Positions 33,781 through 44,449 of a stretch of DNA of 64,000 bases are shown here, in pieces (positions within the stretch are counted from its first letter, which is position 1; every line of letters starts with the position of its first letter). The position numbers were made by a program, and so were the translations under genes. The notes below the pieces were generated by a model. The model ran no database searches. It was not told the origin of the DNA and worked only from the letters and a program-made list of their open reading frames with translations. The stretch comes from Amborella trichopoda (Eukaryota > Streptophyta > Magnoliopsida > Amborellales > Amborellaceae): NCBI RefSeq assembly GCF_000471905.2, contig NW_006499776.1:1589486-1653485 (forward strand), written 5' to 3'.

Positions 33781-34468
33781 GTGCGTGGTTAATAATTGAA
33801 TCTCTGTGTATGGTATGTTGGAATTGGAATGATTGAATGATTAATGGTTTCCCTGATAGAATGTTCATGATAATACTAATTCGATGGTGACTGTTGCTTG
33901 GAAGAATGTTGTTATTCGCCACCTTGATCTGATATTCATATATGCCAAACTATGACTGTATATTGATGAACTGAACTGTTATCACACATGGAAATAATCA
34001 CCATAGATGCAAAACACTAGAATTGCTTATTGGACTTTATAGCTCATCCCGTTATTTTTCTCTACTCCTTGTAGTTTGATAGTGACAGAGTCAAGGCTTG
34101 GGGCTCGAATTTTGCTATGGAATGCCAGAGTGGGAGTTCTCGAAGAAGGTGTTTAGACTTTGTTTATGTCTGGGCGGTTTGGCCCAAGGTTTTGTTCATT
34201 GTTGTGTTGTTGATGCGTAATATTGGGCCTTAATGCCCCAAACTGAATGTAATATTTTGGGAAGCATTTAATGTAATAGTTTCTTGATATTTGGGATTTC
34301 TTTATGTTTTCTACTAGTTGAGTTCTTTTTTTTGGTTTGTCTCATCACCGATAATAAAAGTGTTAAGTCTACTATATTCTGAGTGACAAACATTACATTA
34401 GATCACGGATTCGTGCTCGATCGTCTGTTGCCGTGTAAGGTACGATAGTCGGGGGCGGGGTCGTGACA

Positions 34469-35320
34469 GTTGCTCACCCTATCTTACAAGCAGACATCGA
34501 TGCTATGGTTACCCATAGCTTAAAGAAGAGACAAATTTCGAGGATACAAAGGCCATACCCTTCATACATTGGCTAGGTGTCACTTCCCTCAGATTACAAG
34601 AAAGGGAAGTTTCCCCTATTCAATGGAACCACGTCCCCAAACCAGCGTATCGGCCACTTTCATGTAGCGTGTTGAGAAACAACGGCTGATGGGAGACTCC
34701 ACCTCCATCAGTTTGTTGAAACCCTTGACAGATCGGCTTTTCAGTGGTATGCTCGACTTCCCCCAAACTCAGTGCACAGTTGGGAGGAAATGGAGAAGCT
34801 GATCCAACAAAATTTTTATGTTGTCGAGAGAGAGGTTCAAACCATCGAGATTCTCACGCTGACTCAAGACCCCGATGTGCCTGTGGACGAGTTCATATCA
34901 AGATGGAGAAATTTGGCCGCTTGCGATCCCAATCCCATGCTTAAGAAGGAAGCAGTTCAAACTTGTGTGCGGAACATCCAACCTGAAATCGCCCTACATG
35001 TTGAGGCCTCCAATCCTATTTCCATGTTAGAACTGATCCCCAAATCGGTCAGCATAAAAAGCCTAGCATGCCACCACGGCGGGTCACGACAACCGTCTGT
35101 AAGCTCAAAGAACAACTGGGGCAATGGTAGCTCTCAAACTAACACTCGAGGCAGCCAACAAAAAAGAGTAATCAGTGCAGTTGTCAGGGGTAGTGACCCA
35201 AAGAAGGCTCCCTCCCAAACTTTGGACCTCTCCAATGGGGTGAGCACAACAAAGACAACACCTCAGGTAGGCAAGTAACAACAGACGTACAACCAAGTAC
35301 CCCCACTTGCGAATTTCAAT
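34469..35320 (+). pseudogene. Gag core of T2, right of the Tekay insertion
   Basis: The reading resumes at the point that is continuous in T3 near 58580 (minus). The 168-codon frame 34772-35278 holds the Retrotrans_gag-like core: NFYVVEREVQTIEILTLTQD, FISRWRNLAACDPNPM and AVQTCVRNIQPEIALHVEAS. Each has a close T3 match at 57920-58288. The stretch before 34772 has stops. Confidence 0.85.
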
Positions 35321-36720
35321 CAGGATGACTATTTGGCCAGGCATAGAAATAAAGTCTACCCTATTGAGAAGGAATGGGTCCTTGCACTATTCCAATTATT
35401 ATTGAAACATAACATGATCGAGCTTCTAGAGGCCAAGCTCCCTGAGCAAAGCTGGGCTCGATACTTAGGCGAATTACTGTGCTTACCTTCGAAGGATCAA
35501 TCACCCCACAAATGATTGCTTCACGCTAAAGGATATCATTGATGCCTTGATTCAAAAAGGTCAGATAAAGCTTGAGGATTTAAAGAAGGCAGTCGGGGCA
35601 GCAGAAGCTTCCCACGCAATAACCTTCCAAGAAGAAGACGAAGACCTTGGTATTCTTCACGCCTTTTATGTTATAATGCTTCAAGAAGGCTTGATCACAC
35701 CAAAGCCAGCAAGGCAGCCCGCCCGAACGCCTTGCCCAGGAAACTAAAGACCGTTGGTGCCATATCACCAGATATGGGGCCACTACCTGTACGAATGCAC
35801 CAATTTACATAATATATTCGCAAAGAAAATATGGGAATGTCAAGAGTCTTACGAAATCCCAGTAAGTGCTCCCCAAGTCACTATTCCACTGGCGCAAGAG
35901 GGCCTCTCAGCACAAGACTCGCGTAATAATGATTCAGAGCCTGCTGAACCCTCGGCTTCGCAGCCATGGATAGTCCATCATGGGTGAAGTAAACTCAAGT
36001 CCTTCAAGGAATCAAGCCCAACCTAGCGAGACGAATCAAGCACAACCACAGAAAACCAGAAGGAGACGGGCATCAAGGGCCGCTCGCGAGAGAAACAAGA
36101 CGGCACAACCTCCAATAGAGCAGGAATTTCTTAAGCCCCTTCGCCCTACTGCCAACCTTAATGGATTTCATCCTTGGCACGATCCTCCTTCCTTCCTCAT
36201 CCCATCAAGAAGACATCCCCGAGTCATCTTCTCCTCAGAGCACGTCCAATGAGGGTGACGACGTTAAAAACACTCCCCAATGGTCTAATCAAGGGAAAGA
36301 CCTAAAAGATTCTCTGCACAAATCTAACCCTGGTGATGACGTAAAAAGCTACCCAGATCGGTCTGATGCGGGGAATGACCTTAAAAGTTCCCCACCTTCT
36401 GACCCTTCTCCTTCTTTTTCTTCTACTTCTAGTCCTTCTTCGCCAATGCCTCATGTAAGTACATCCTTGAAATGTCCAGACTTTGAGGCTCTCGAAAGAA
36501 ATTTGAAGGAATCAACATAAGAAGGACGCAACGGAAGCGGTTGAAAAAGACACAAGCTCGGGCTACTGAATTCCTAACAGTTGCTGATGACCTGACAATT
36601 AAAGCCAAAGCAGAGCCACCTTCTTCAAAGAAGCACAAAAAGTCAAAGCCAAGAAACCACCGCAAACCCCTGAGCTCAACTTCAAGTAGAGATTGAGAGA
36701 ATCAAGTGGGTAGAGCTTCC
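35321..36720 (+). pseudogene. Gag C-terminal region of T2 with zinc-knuckle-like segments
   Basis: CAYLRRINHPTNDCFTLKDI at about 35487 and YHQIWGHYLYEC at about 35763 look like the two knuckle-type modules of Tat gags (C-x-Y, H, C spacing). T3 has matching segments near 57600 and 57300. The frame then passes an Arg-rich part and a Ser/Asp-rich tail (36161-36520). Several stops and frameshifts. No function is expected. Confidence 0.75.
36246..36400 (+). repeat. Two copies of the 26-residue GDDVK repeat in T2
   Basis: GDDVKNTPQWSNQGKDLKDS and GDDVKSYPDRSDAGNDLKSS are two units of a 78-bp coding repeat that is expanded to about eight units in T3 (56200-56830). Confidence 0.75.
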
Positions 36721-37980
36721 ATTCTCAAGAGGCTTATCATATGTTACAAATCCTAGGAGCATCACCCAGCACGAGGCAAATGAGCCTCAAGTCGGGGCAG
36801 ACGTTACAACCTCCACCACAGAAGTCAAGCACTTTTAAGTTTCTTAGTACACCCCTTCTCCCTAATCTAAATACCATTTTACCTATCCTACAGCTCCCTG
36901 GAACCTTCTTAAGCCAAATACTCCAAACAACCCACCTATTCTCCAATTCCGTGGGACACCTCTGACACAATTGCTTCTAAAACCTCAAACTTCCATCACT
37001 CAAACTAAGCCCACTAAGCAATTAAGTTAGCCAGCAGGTCCAAATGAACCTCTTCCACCCAAACTTACTCCTCAACCCAGCATACCACTCAAACCCATGG
37101 TAGGGCTAAGAGCACAAAGCGTTGACCAAGAAAAGGTGAAATATGATGTGATAGGACATCTAAGGAAGCTTCCAGCCCTTCTCAGCATTTACGATGCCCT
37201 CATGCTCTGAAAGGATTACCGGATGACTTTGGTTCAGGCTCTCTCTAACTCAGAGGTGTATGAGACCACGGTAGAACCCATTGAGGTGGACCCGACGATT
37301 TTAGGACGATGTCCGCTAATCAACTTTTCAGAGGACGAACTACAATTGGTAGAAAGTTTTCATAATCACCCTCTCTTTGTGACAGGTGAATAAAATGCCT
37401 GCCCCATCAACCGAATCATGTTGGATGGAGGGTCGGTAGTCAACCTTATTCCAAGGAGGATTTTTACTCGATTGGAGTTAGGACGGAAGATCTTACTCCG
37501 ACCCATGTCACAGTTCAAGGGTTCAAACAGTCAGGAGAAAAGCCAGCTGGCACAGTTCGAATTCATTTTAAGATCGACAAGCTAAACGATTACGCTTAGT
37601 TTCATGTAATTGACACCGACACTTCTTACAACATTCTCCTTGGTTGGCCATGGCTCCGTGACCAGGGAGTGGATCCATTGACATTGCACTAATGCTTCAA
37701 GTATCGTCGAGATAGGAGAGAGCATACAGTCTATGCTGATAAAAGACCATTTCCTATAGCCGAAACTCACTATGCTGATGTTAAGTATTACTTCACAAAT
37801 CTGGTGTCGCCTCAGAAGATGAATGAAGGGGATCACAAGTCTACAATCAAGATAACATCTTCACCTCACAAAGACGTTGAGGATGCGGGGAGAACATTAG
37901 TAAACATGTTCAAAGAGAAAGAAAGGCAAGGTAGAGTTCTCCCTTTAACCCCCATTCATTCTAGTATCTCAACTACCGTC
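36721..37980 (+). pseudogene. Protease region of T2
   Basis: An aspartic-protease-like segment has NRIMLDGGSVVNLIPRRIF at about 37410-37466 (active-site DGG, as in Tat elements) and YNILLGWPWLRDQGV at about 37627. Before it lies VYETTVEPIEVDPT. Stops at about 37393, 37599 and 37690 and frameshifts make it dead. T3 has no counterpart, so T2 preserves a part that T3 lost. Confidence 0.75.
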
Positions 37981-38042
37981 CCTGAAGAAACTCCGTCTTC
38001 ACTCGAAGAGGAATCTCACCCTCTACACCCAGTTTTGAGCCA

Positions 38043-38762
38043 CTTTCACCAAAAGATGAAATAGAGGTCATTCCTGAGATTGAGAAAGTCATGGGGATAG
38101 ATTTCGCATCTCCAAAGATCATCTATATGCCAGACCAACAAAAATTCTTGCATATCCCCATTGCACTTTTGAAAGCAAAAGTAGCGCGCCAACCGCTGTG
38201 AAAGATTTTTCAAAATCCTGTTGCTATAAGCAAAGAGGATGCTCCTCGGACCAGTGACCAGCAACAAGTTCTACACTTCCCTAGTTTAGCGGGAGGAGAG
38301 CAATGTGTGAAAGGGCAGTCTTCTTCCCCTTAAGAGCAGGATCCCATAGTAGAGTTAAGAAGCGAAGTTCATAATCTTCAGAGCCGATTCGAGGTCATGT
38401 GTATTGCTTCAAAACATCTCAGGGAGTTCGTGCCTGAGACCAAAAACTATGATGGGTTTGAAGTGAATGCACGACTAATGGAGGTCAAAGCCCCTCCTGA
38501 TTGGACTATTTATAGTGAACAGGCTCACCAAATGATGAGGAAAATGAATTACGATCCTTTGGCCAATCAAACATTAAGAGAAGAAAATGCAATGACTCCC
38601 CATTTCGAAGCTATCCAAGCCACGGCAGCCCGTCATGGGATTAAACAAGGCCTAGGGTATTATCCCCTTTTGAAAAAAAAAACATTTCGAGAGGCGTTTA
38701 AAACCCAAAGAGAGCTCATGAGTAAGAGGAGAATGAAATCATGTGGCAAAGTCAGCCAGTAG
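38043..38762 (+). pseudogene. Protease-RT linker of T2, unit 1, with G-patch-like motif
   Basis: The frame reads MGIDFASPKIIYMPDQQKF, then a 121-codon part (38397-38762) with EVKAPPDWTIYSEQAHQMMR and ARHGIKQGLGYYPLLKK. A QGLGY motif at this place recalls the G-patch-type linker of some plant Ty3/gypsy polyproteins; that link is inference. Copies in units 2 (39359-39733) and 3 (40044-40403 and 40510-40713) are close, and unit 3 carries an extra stop and a one-base loss. Confidence 0.65.
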
Positions 38763-39358
38763 AAGAGAAAGAAGCGTTTTATTCATGAATTCAAACTTCT
38801 TACAAGTGACGGCAAAAGAAAAGACATTTTCAGAAATGACCAGTTATCTTATTGATCTCAGCTCCACATGTTAAAGGAGAAGTCTCGGTGTCCTGGATAC
38901 GTTCCTTTAGTTCAGCCACCATTTGAATGTCCTCCTCCATTGCCATAGTTTTGGACTCAATGGAAGAGGAAACTCCGTCTTCACTCGAAGAGGAATCTCA
39001 CCCTCTACACCCAGTTCTGAGCCACTTTCACCAAAAGATGAAACAGAGGTCATTTCTGAGATTGAGCAAGTCATGGGGATAGATTTCGCATCTCTAAAGA
39101 TCATCTATATGCCAGACCAACAAAAATTCCTACATATCCCCATTGCACTTTTGAAAGCAAAACTAGTGCGCCAACCGCTGTGAAAGATTTTTCAAAATCC
39201 TGTTGCTATAAGCATCGAGGATGCTCCTCGGACGAGTGACCAGCAACAAGTTCTACACTTCCCTAGTTTAGCGGGAGGAGAGCAGTGTGAGAAAGGGTAG
39301 TCTTCTTCCCCTCAAGAGCAGGATCCCCTAGTAGAGTTAAGAAGCGAAGTTCAGCCGA

Positions 39359-39733
39359 TTGGAGGTCATGTGTAATGCTTCAAAACATCTCAAGGAGTTC
39401 GTGCCTGAGACCAAAAACTATGATGGGTTTGAAGTGAATGCACCACTAATGGAGGTCAAAGCCCCTCCTGATTGGACTATTTATAGTGAACAGGCTCACC
39501 AAATGATGAGGAAAATGAATTACGATCCTTTGGCCAATCAAACATTAAGAGGAGAAAATGCAATGACTCCCCATTTCGAAGCTATCCAAGCCACGGCAGC
39601 CCGTCATGGGATTAAACAAGGCCTAGGGTATTATCCCCGTTTGAAAAAAAAAACATTTCGAGGGGCGTTTAAAACCCAAAGAGAGCTCATGAGTAAGAGG
39701 AGAATGAAATCATGTAGCAAAGTCAGCCAGTAG
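39359..39733 (+). pseudogene. Linker fragment, unit 2
   Basis: 125-codon copy of the 38397-38762 frame with about ten residue differences (for example APLMEV for ARLMEV). It is part of the triplication. Confidence 0.7.
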
Positions 39734-40043
39734 AAGAGAAAGAAGCGTTTTATTCATGAATTCAAACTTCTTACAAGTGACGGCAAAAGAAAAGACATTT
39801 TCAGAAATGACCAGTTATCTTATTGATCTCAGCTCCACATGTTACAGGAGAAGTCTCGGTGTCCTGGATACGTTCCTTTAGTTCAGCCACCATTTGAATG
39901 TCCTCCTCCATTGCCATAGTTTTGGACTCAATGGAAGAGGAAACTCCATCTTCACTTGAAGAGGAATCTCACCCTCTACACCCAGTTCTGAGCCACTTTC
40001 ACCAAAAGATGAAACAGAGGTCATTTGTGAGATTGAGCAAGTC

Positions 40044-40713
40044 ATGGGGATAGATTTCGCATATCCAAAGATCATCTATATGCCAGACCAACAAAAATTC
40101 TTGCATATCCCCATTGCACTTTTGAAAGCAAAAGTAGAGCGCCAACCGCTGCGAAAGATTTTTCAAAATCCTGTTGCTATAAGCATAGAGGATGCTCCTC
40201 GGACCAGTGTCCAGCAACAAGTTCTACACTTCCCTAGTTTAGCGGGAGGAGAGCAGTGTGTGAAAGGGCAGTCTTCTTCCCCTCAAGTGCAGGATCCCCT
40301 AGTAGAGTTAACAAGCGAAGTTCATAATCTTCAGAGCCGATTGGAGGTCATGTGTATTGCTTCAAAACATCTCAAGGAGTTCGTGCCTGAGACCAAACTA
40401 TGATGGGTTTGAAGTGAATGCACCACTAATGGAGGTCAAAGTCCCTCCTGATTGGACTATTTATAGTGAACAGGCTCACCAAATGATGAGGAAAATGAAT
40501 TAGGATCCTTTGGCCAATCAAACATTAAGAGGAGAATATGCAATGACTCCTCGTTTCGAAGCTATCCAAGCCATGGCAGCCCGTCATGGGATTAAACAAG
40601 GCCTCGGGTATTATCCCCTTTTAAAAAAAAATACATTTCGAGAGGCGTTTAAAACCCAAAGAGAGCACATGAGTAAGAGGAGAATGAAATCATGTGGCAA
40701 AGTCAGCCAGTAG
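40044..40713 (+). pseudogene. Linker fragment, unit 3
   Basis: The third copy is split into two frames (40044-40403 and 40510-40713) by an AA loss near 40396 and a TAG at 40501. It is otherwise near-identical to units 1 and 2. Confidence 0.7.
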
Positions 40714-40780
40714 AAGAGAAAGAAGCATTTTATTCAGGAGTTCAAACTTCTTACAAGTGACGGCAAAAGAAAAGACATTT

Positions 40781-41753
40781 TCAGAAATGACTAGTTATCT
40801 TATTGATCTCAACTCTACATGTTACAGGAGAAGTCTTTGTGTCCTGGATACGTTTCTTCAGTTCAGCCACCATTTGAATGTCCTCCTCCATTGCCCTAGT
40901 TTTGCACTCAATGGTGCGAGTGAGTTCGGACAAATCTGCAACCAAGGAGGCCTCCATTGCCCTTCTTTGAATCATCTCCTTCTCAAGTTCAGCCAATTCC
41001 TGCCTTATTATTCGCATCTCCTCTCTTACTTTGATCATCCTCTTGTAGCAACCTTGGGCCTCCCTCTTGAGTTCCAGTTAACAGCCAGTCATGGTGGCCT
41101 TCTTCTCAGTGCAGGAATCTATCTCCTCGTGATGATGCCAGATTGACTCCTCCAATGAGGATAGCCTACTGATTTCTACCTCACGATGCAGTATTCCCGA
41201 CCGCCAACTCTCCAGCTCATTTAGGGTTGGGAAAGGACTTTGGCGCACTCCTAAGCACAATAGTTGTGATAGAAACTTCCTTAAACTTGTCCAAAGCTTC
41301 TTGTCCCAGCTCATTGAAAGGAAGCTCCCTTAAACCTTGACGGCCTACACGAAGAGTGCCTACAATCATACCAGAAACCTTGCTAAAAATGGGACTGGAT
41401 GATGCTGCTGTGATTGCTAGTGCTGAAGAGATTTTGGCTTTAAGGACCGGGCTTGTTGAAGTGATAGCCATCTGAGCTACCTGCTCTTCTGAAATGACGA
41501 CAAGCTCTTGAGCATCGTGCACCTCAGACTTAGAGGCAGACCCGGCCTCGATCTGCCTGTATTCTTCAACCCGCCTCGTCTCCTTCTTCTGTGCCCATGG
41601 GGGCCTCCACTTCTGTCCCAGCATTCTCCAAAGAAGCTTCCTTCCCTTGTTTCTCACCTTCCTGAACTGCCACTTCAGCATTGGCAAGTTCAGGAGCTGC
41701 CTCTTTCCTTTAACTTTCGTCGAGCACCGATCCAGCCTCAGCCATGGTTCCAT
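40781..41753 (-). pseudogene. C-terminal part of PMD-like gene: coiled coil
   Basis: Three minus-strand frames follow one another. 41753-41217 (178 codons) is Lys/Arg-rich at first, then LRVGRQGLRELPFNELGQEA. 41314-41078 is short. 41038-40781 is a clear heptad-rich coil (MIKVREEMRIIRQELAELEK, then MEEDIQMVAELKKRIQDTK). Such coiled-coil tails after a plant mobile domain occur in transposon-borne PMD genes. The frames are offset, so the gene is broken. Its last 200 bases are included in the triplication at 37984-40914. Confidence 0.6.
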
Positions 41754-41954
41754 CCATTTGGCCTATGGCCTCAACAGCCAGGACCTCGGTCACAGAAAGC
41801 TCAACCCCTTCATCTTCACTATCTGTGCCCTCGGGGGCAGCAGCCTCTTAACTCGCAGAAGCATCACTAACCGTAGGCCCTTCTTCTTGAATCATCATCT
41901 CTGCCTTAGTCGGGGCACTAACTCCGGAAGCATAGAGGCCACGTGAGCATCAAA

Positions 41955-42251
41955 TTACATTCTTAAAGTAGCCACTTCAGAGCTTTCAGCCTTGCTGGTC
42001 TCCATAGGAACTGGATCTGACTCAGAAACTACCCTTGGAAATAAGGGCACCTCCTTAAGTTTTGGAGTCATTTCCCGGTCAAAAGCAATAATAATGGGCT
42101 TAGAAGGATCGGAGTCGTTTGCTTCAGTATCTAACGAAGAAGAAAACAATTTCGGAGAGATAGAAGATGTTGGAGAAAGTGCAGAAGGTGACACTGGGGG
42201 AGTTGGTAAATGATCAGAGGAGGAATGGCTACCTTCTGGTTCCGAGATCAC
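41955..42251 (-). pseudogene. Ser/Pro-rich middle of PMD-like gene
   Basis: A 98-codon frame is rich in Ser, Pro and Thr (HLPTPPVSPSALSPTSSISP). It lies between the PMD-like part and the coiled-coil part on the same strand. It is probably a disordered linker. The plus-strand frames overlapping here are shadows. 42252-42910 has only short broken frames. Confidence 0.5.
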
Positions 42252-42910
42252 AGGAAGTTTGGCACCCCTATGTCTTCGGGTATGCCCACCAACTTGAGCC
42301 GGTGCATGAGTGCCGGTAGGGGTGGATCGTTTCCTTTTCTTTCTCCCTGTTGGAGAAGGAGCAGCTTCTTCAGAACTCCCTCCTTAAGAAAGGCCTCCAA
42401 CCAGTCCACTATGAGGACCACTCCCGATCAGTGCATTCAAGTCCTGAATGGGATGCCCCACATGACCTGGGGCCTTTCGACCCTCACTCCATTCAAATAC
42501 AGAACTAAGCTTATCGCAGATGCTTCCAATTCTCTATTTCATGACGAGGAATTGTGGTGAGGTGTCATCGACCACTATCTCTCAGGGAATCCTTAAAGCT
42601 TGCTAGTTCGAGGGATACACCAAAACAAAGACCTCACCAGGAGCAGGAGGATCCACCACTCTCCTGTGTCTAGTCTCTTAGCTTCAGTTTCCATTCTCTC
42701 CTTTTCAGGGGTGATCGTCATTCAAGTATCCCCGACTAGTAATTCTTCATCAATTTGCATAGACCTCAATCATTCTGACCCTTCTGCCGAAGTGAGGTAT
42801 CACATACCTGCTTACCTCTATCGTCTTTAGACATATGGGTCAAGCAATCCGTATATGTTCTAGCAACTAGAATTCACGAAGAGTTCCAAGCTCTTCGGTC
42901 TTCCCCATGT

Positions 42911-43612
42911 TTACCTTGCCCCCACACTTTTCGAAAAGCATGGAGAAGGGGTAGCTTTGATCAAGCCCATGCTAATGGGAAAGGCGATGAGGGAAACTCC
43001 CCCTCTAATGCTCAGGATGAACATGAGCTCCCTATTATTAGTAGGAGCACCATCCAGCTCCTTCCCCAATTCAACAATAAAGGCACAGTCGGTAAAGCTC
43101 CCAATCGGAAATGGGACCCACAGCATATTCAAGGAGTCATTCTCAAATAAGCCCCGAGCTTCCCCTAGGCTATGAAAGATAGATTTTTGGCCAGTAATCC
43201 TCATCAAGCATGGCCACAGTTTATCTCCCGAGCCCTGGCTCCTGACATAGGTGGTAGGGAAATTGGCCCTTAGCCACCCATATACATAATTGATGGGGAA
43301 TGGAGTCCTAAAGTCCCCAGGAAATGCCTCTCCTCCGACAATTCCATTCCCTCTATCTTTACCTTTGTAAGCCTTACCACGAGAGATGGCCCCTAATCCA
43401 TGGTATATATTGCACAAAACAGATTGAGCAAGGGCATACTCACGCCCTCTTGCCATGTCACAGGCTACATATAAAGTGCCTAAACGAATGTCATCTGCCC
43501 CTCCAAGGAGCACGAGCTTGCATAAAAATAAGGCCAAATATGTGGCCAAGAAGACGCAGTCATTACTGGTCTCGGATTGATAAACGGGAGGTGTCGCCTT
43601 TACAATTTCCAT
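42911..43612 (-). pseudogene. Plant-mobile-domain-like protein, N-terminal part (233 codons)
   Basis: This is one of the longest open frames in the window. It reads ALAQSVLCNIYHGLGAISRG, then FPINYVYGWLRANFPTTYV and KLWPCLMRITGQKSIF. This pattern (AP-VLA-IY-GL, FP--Y-YGWL) is what I know from plant mobile domain (aminotransferase-like PMD) proteins, which are often carried by plant transposons. The frame is open from 43612 to a stop at 42911, with the Ser/Pro and coiled-coil parts downstream. It lies only about 50 bases from an LTR end in the same orientation. It may be an extra ORF of an Ogre/Tat-like element or a captured host gene. Family call from memory, not a search. Confidence 0.55.
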
Positions 43613-44449
43613 CCCTTTCCCCCTTGGCGTACCTCGACCCCCTTTAAGGTAGTCCCCACTAGTTAAGTGCCTCGATCTAGCCCTCTGGATCTTTTGAGGA
43701 TCGGAGGGAACGCGTCTCAGGTTTCAGGGAGACTTGGGACTCTTTGAGATTGCTCTCTCGGGAACCTTGTTTGAGAACGAGGGCAGGTGTTACCAATTGA
43801 TGAGAGAGACTTACTCAAGCTGGCTCATGTGGACGCCCTTAGATCACGAAGAAAGCCCCCCAGTAATAAAACTAGTTCAGAATTGCCTCCCTTGGCTTGT
43901 ATTCTCTTGTTTTTTATAATTACATGCATATGGTAAAGGTTATAAGACAGGTGGGTCAGACCTCACCTTTTCCTCTTTGGTGAACATACACAAGCATCCG
44001 TATTCAAATGACGAAGAGAAGAATAAGAGAAGAAAGATGGGGGAGAGAAGACTTTGACTAAGCGAGGAGATCAGCACAGTGACAAAGCTGGTGAATAATT
44101 GGCTTGATGTGGTAATAAAATGAGCTCGGCAACCCAGACCAGCTCACATGATTACTACTAGATGTCAATACTGATATTGACTAGCTAGGCATGATGGTTA
44201 ACCTGTCGTGGCAATGAAGTGGGCATAGAAATTCTGGCACAACAACATTACGGCTAGATGATAAGACTGCCATAAGAGGCTAATCTCAACCCTTCTTAAT
44301 CAAACGAAAGGATAACAGAAAGAATGAAAGTCAGAAAGGGAGAGTAAGAAGTAAGAGAATAAGAAAGAGAAGAGAAAGAAAGAGAGGAAGAGAGAAAGAA
44401 GGAGAAGAGTGTGAGCGAAGAGAGAAGGAAGAAGAAAAGAGGGTGAAAG

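Larger units (their letters stand above)
23684..34468 (+). mobile_element. Complete but dead Tekay/Del-type chromovirus nested in T2
   Basis: The element has both LTRs (3186 and 3110 bases), PBS, gag with zinc knuckle, protease, RT, RNase H, integrase, chromodomain and PPT in the order typical of Ty3/gypsy chromoviruses. RT and RNase H resemble Tekay/Del elements, and the chromodomain follows the integrase. There are many stops and lost catalytic residues. Over the last 110 bases the two LTRs look roughly 85 percent identical by eye, which points to an old insertion. No clear 5-bp target duplication is seen, and the first bases of the 5' LTR are diverged. Confidence 0.9.
31359..34468 (+). repeat. 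3' LTR of the Tekay element
   Basis: It starts TGATATAAGGACC after the PPT and ends GGTCGTGACA. It aligns with 23684-26869. Immediately after it T2 gag resumes (GTTGCTCACCC). No gene lies within it. Confidence 0.92.
19456..40914 (+). mobile_element. T2: Tat-like element, gag-protease only, with a nested Tekay insert
   Basis: A truncated 5' LTR (copy D) is followed by a PBS-like site and a leader/gag region. This is split by the Tekay element (23684-34468), then continues with gag, two zinc-knuckle-like segments, a protease and a linker. RT, RNase H and integrase are missing. The sequence passes instead into a minus-strand PMD-like gene through a triplicated junction. Removing the nested element brings together sequence that is continuous in T3 near 58600, which supports the nesting. 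Confidence 0.8.
37984..40914 (+). repeat. Near-identical triplication of a 975-bp unit at the T2/PMD-gene junction
   Basis: Units run 37984-38963, 38964-39934 and 39935-40914. Each starts at GAAGAGGAAACTCC-like sequence and ends at GACTCAATGG. They differ by scattered point changes and a few small indels, for example a TAG at 40501 only in unit 3. Each unit holds a plus-strand T2 linker fragment (about 800 bases) and, in its last 200 bases, the minus-strand coiled-coil end of the neighbouring gene. The duplication therefore happened after the two were joined. Confidence 0.92.

Noticed and set aside
33724-33800. A tRNA-Arg gene
   Set aside because: There is no acceptor stem pairing and no intact T arm/B box; only the D-arm-like half is recognisable.
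41508-41946. Plus-strand frames of 99-120 codons
   Set aside because: They overlap the minus-strand PMD-like gene, have no family likeness, and are Pro/Ser/Gln-rich as expected for the complement of the minus-strand frames.
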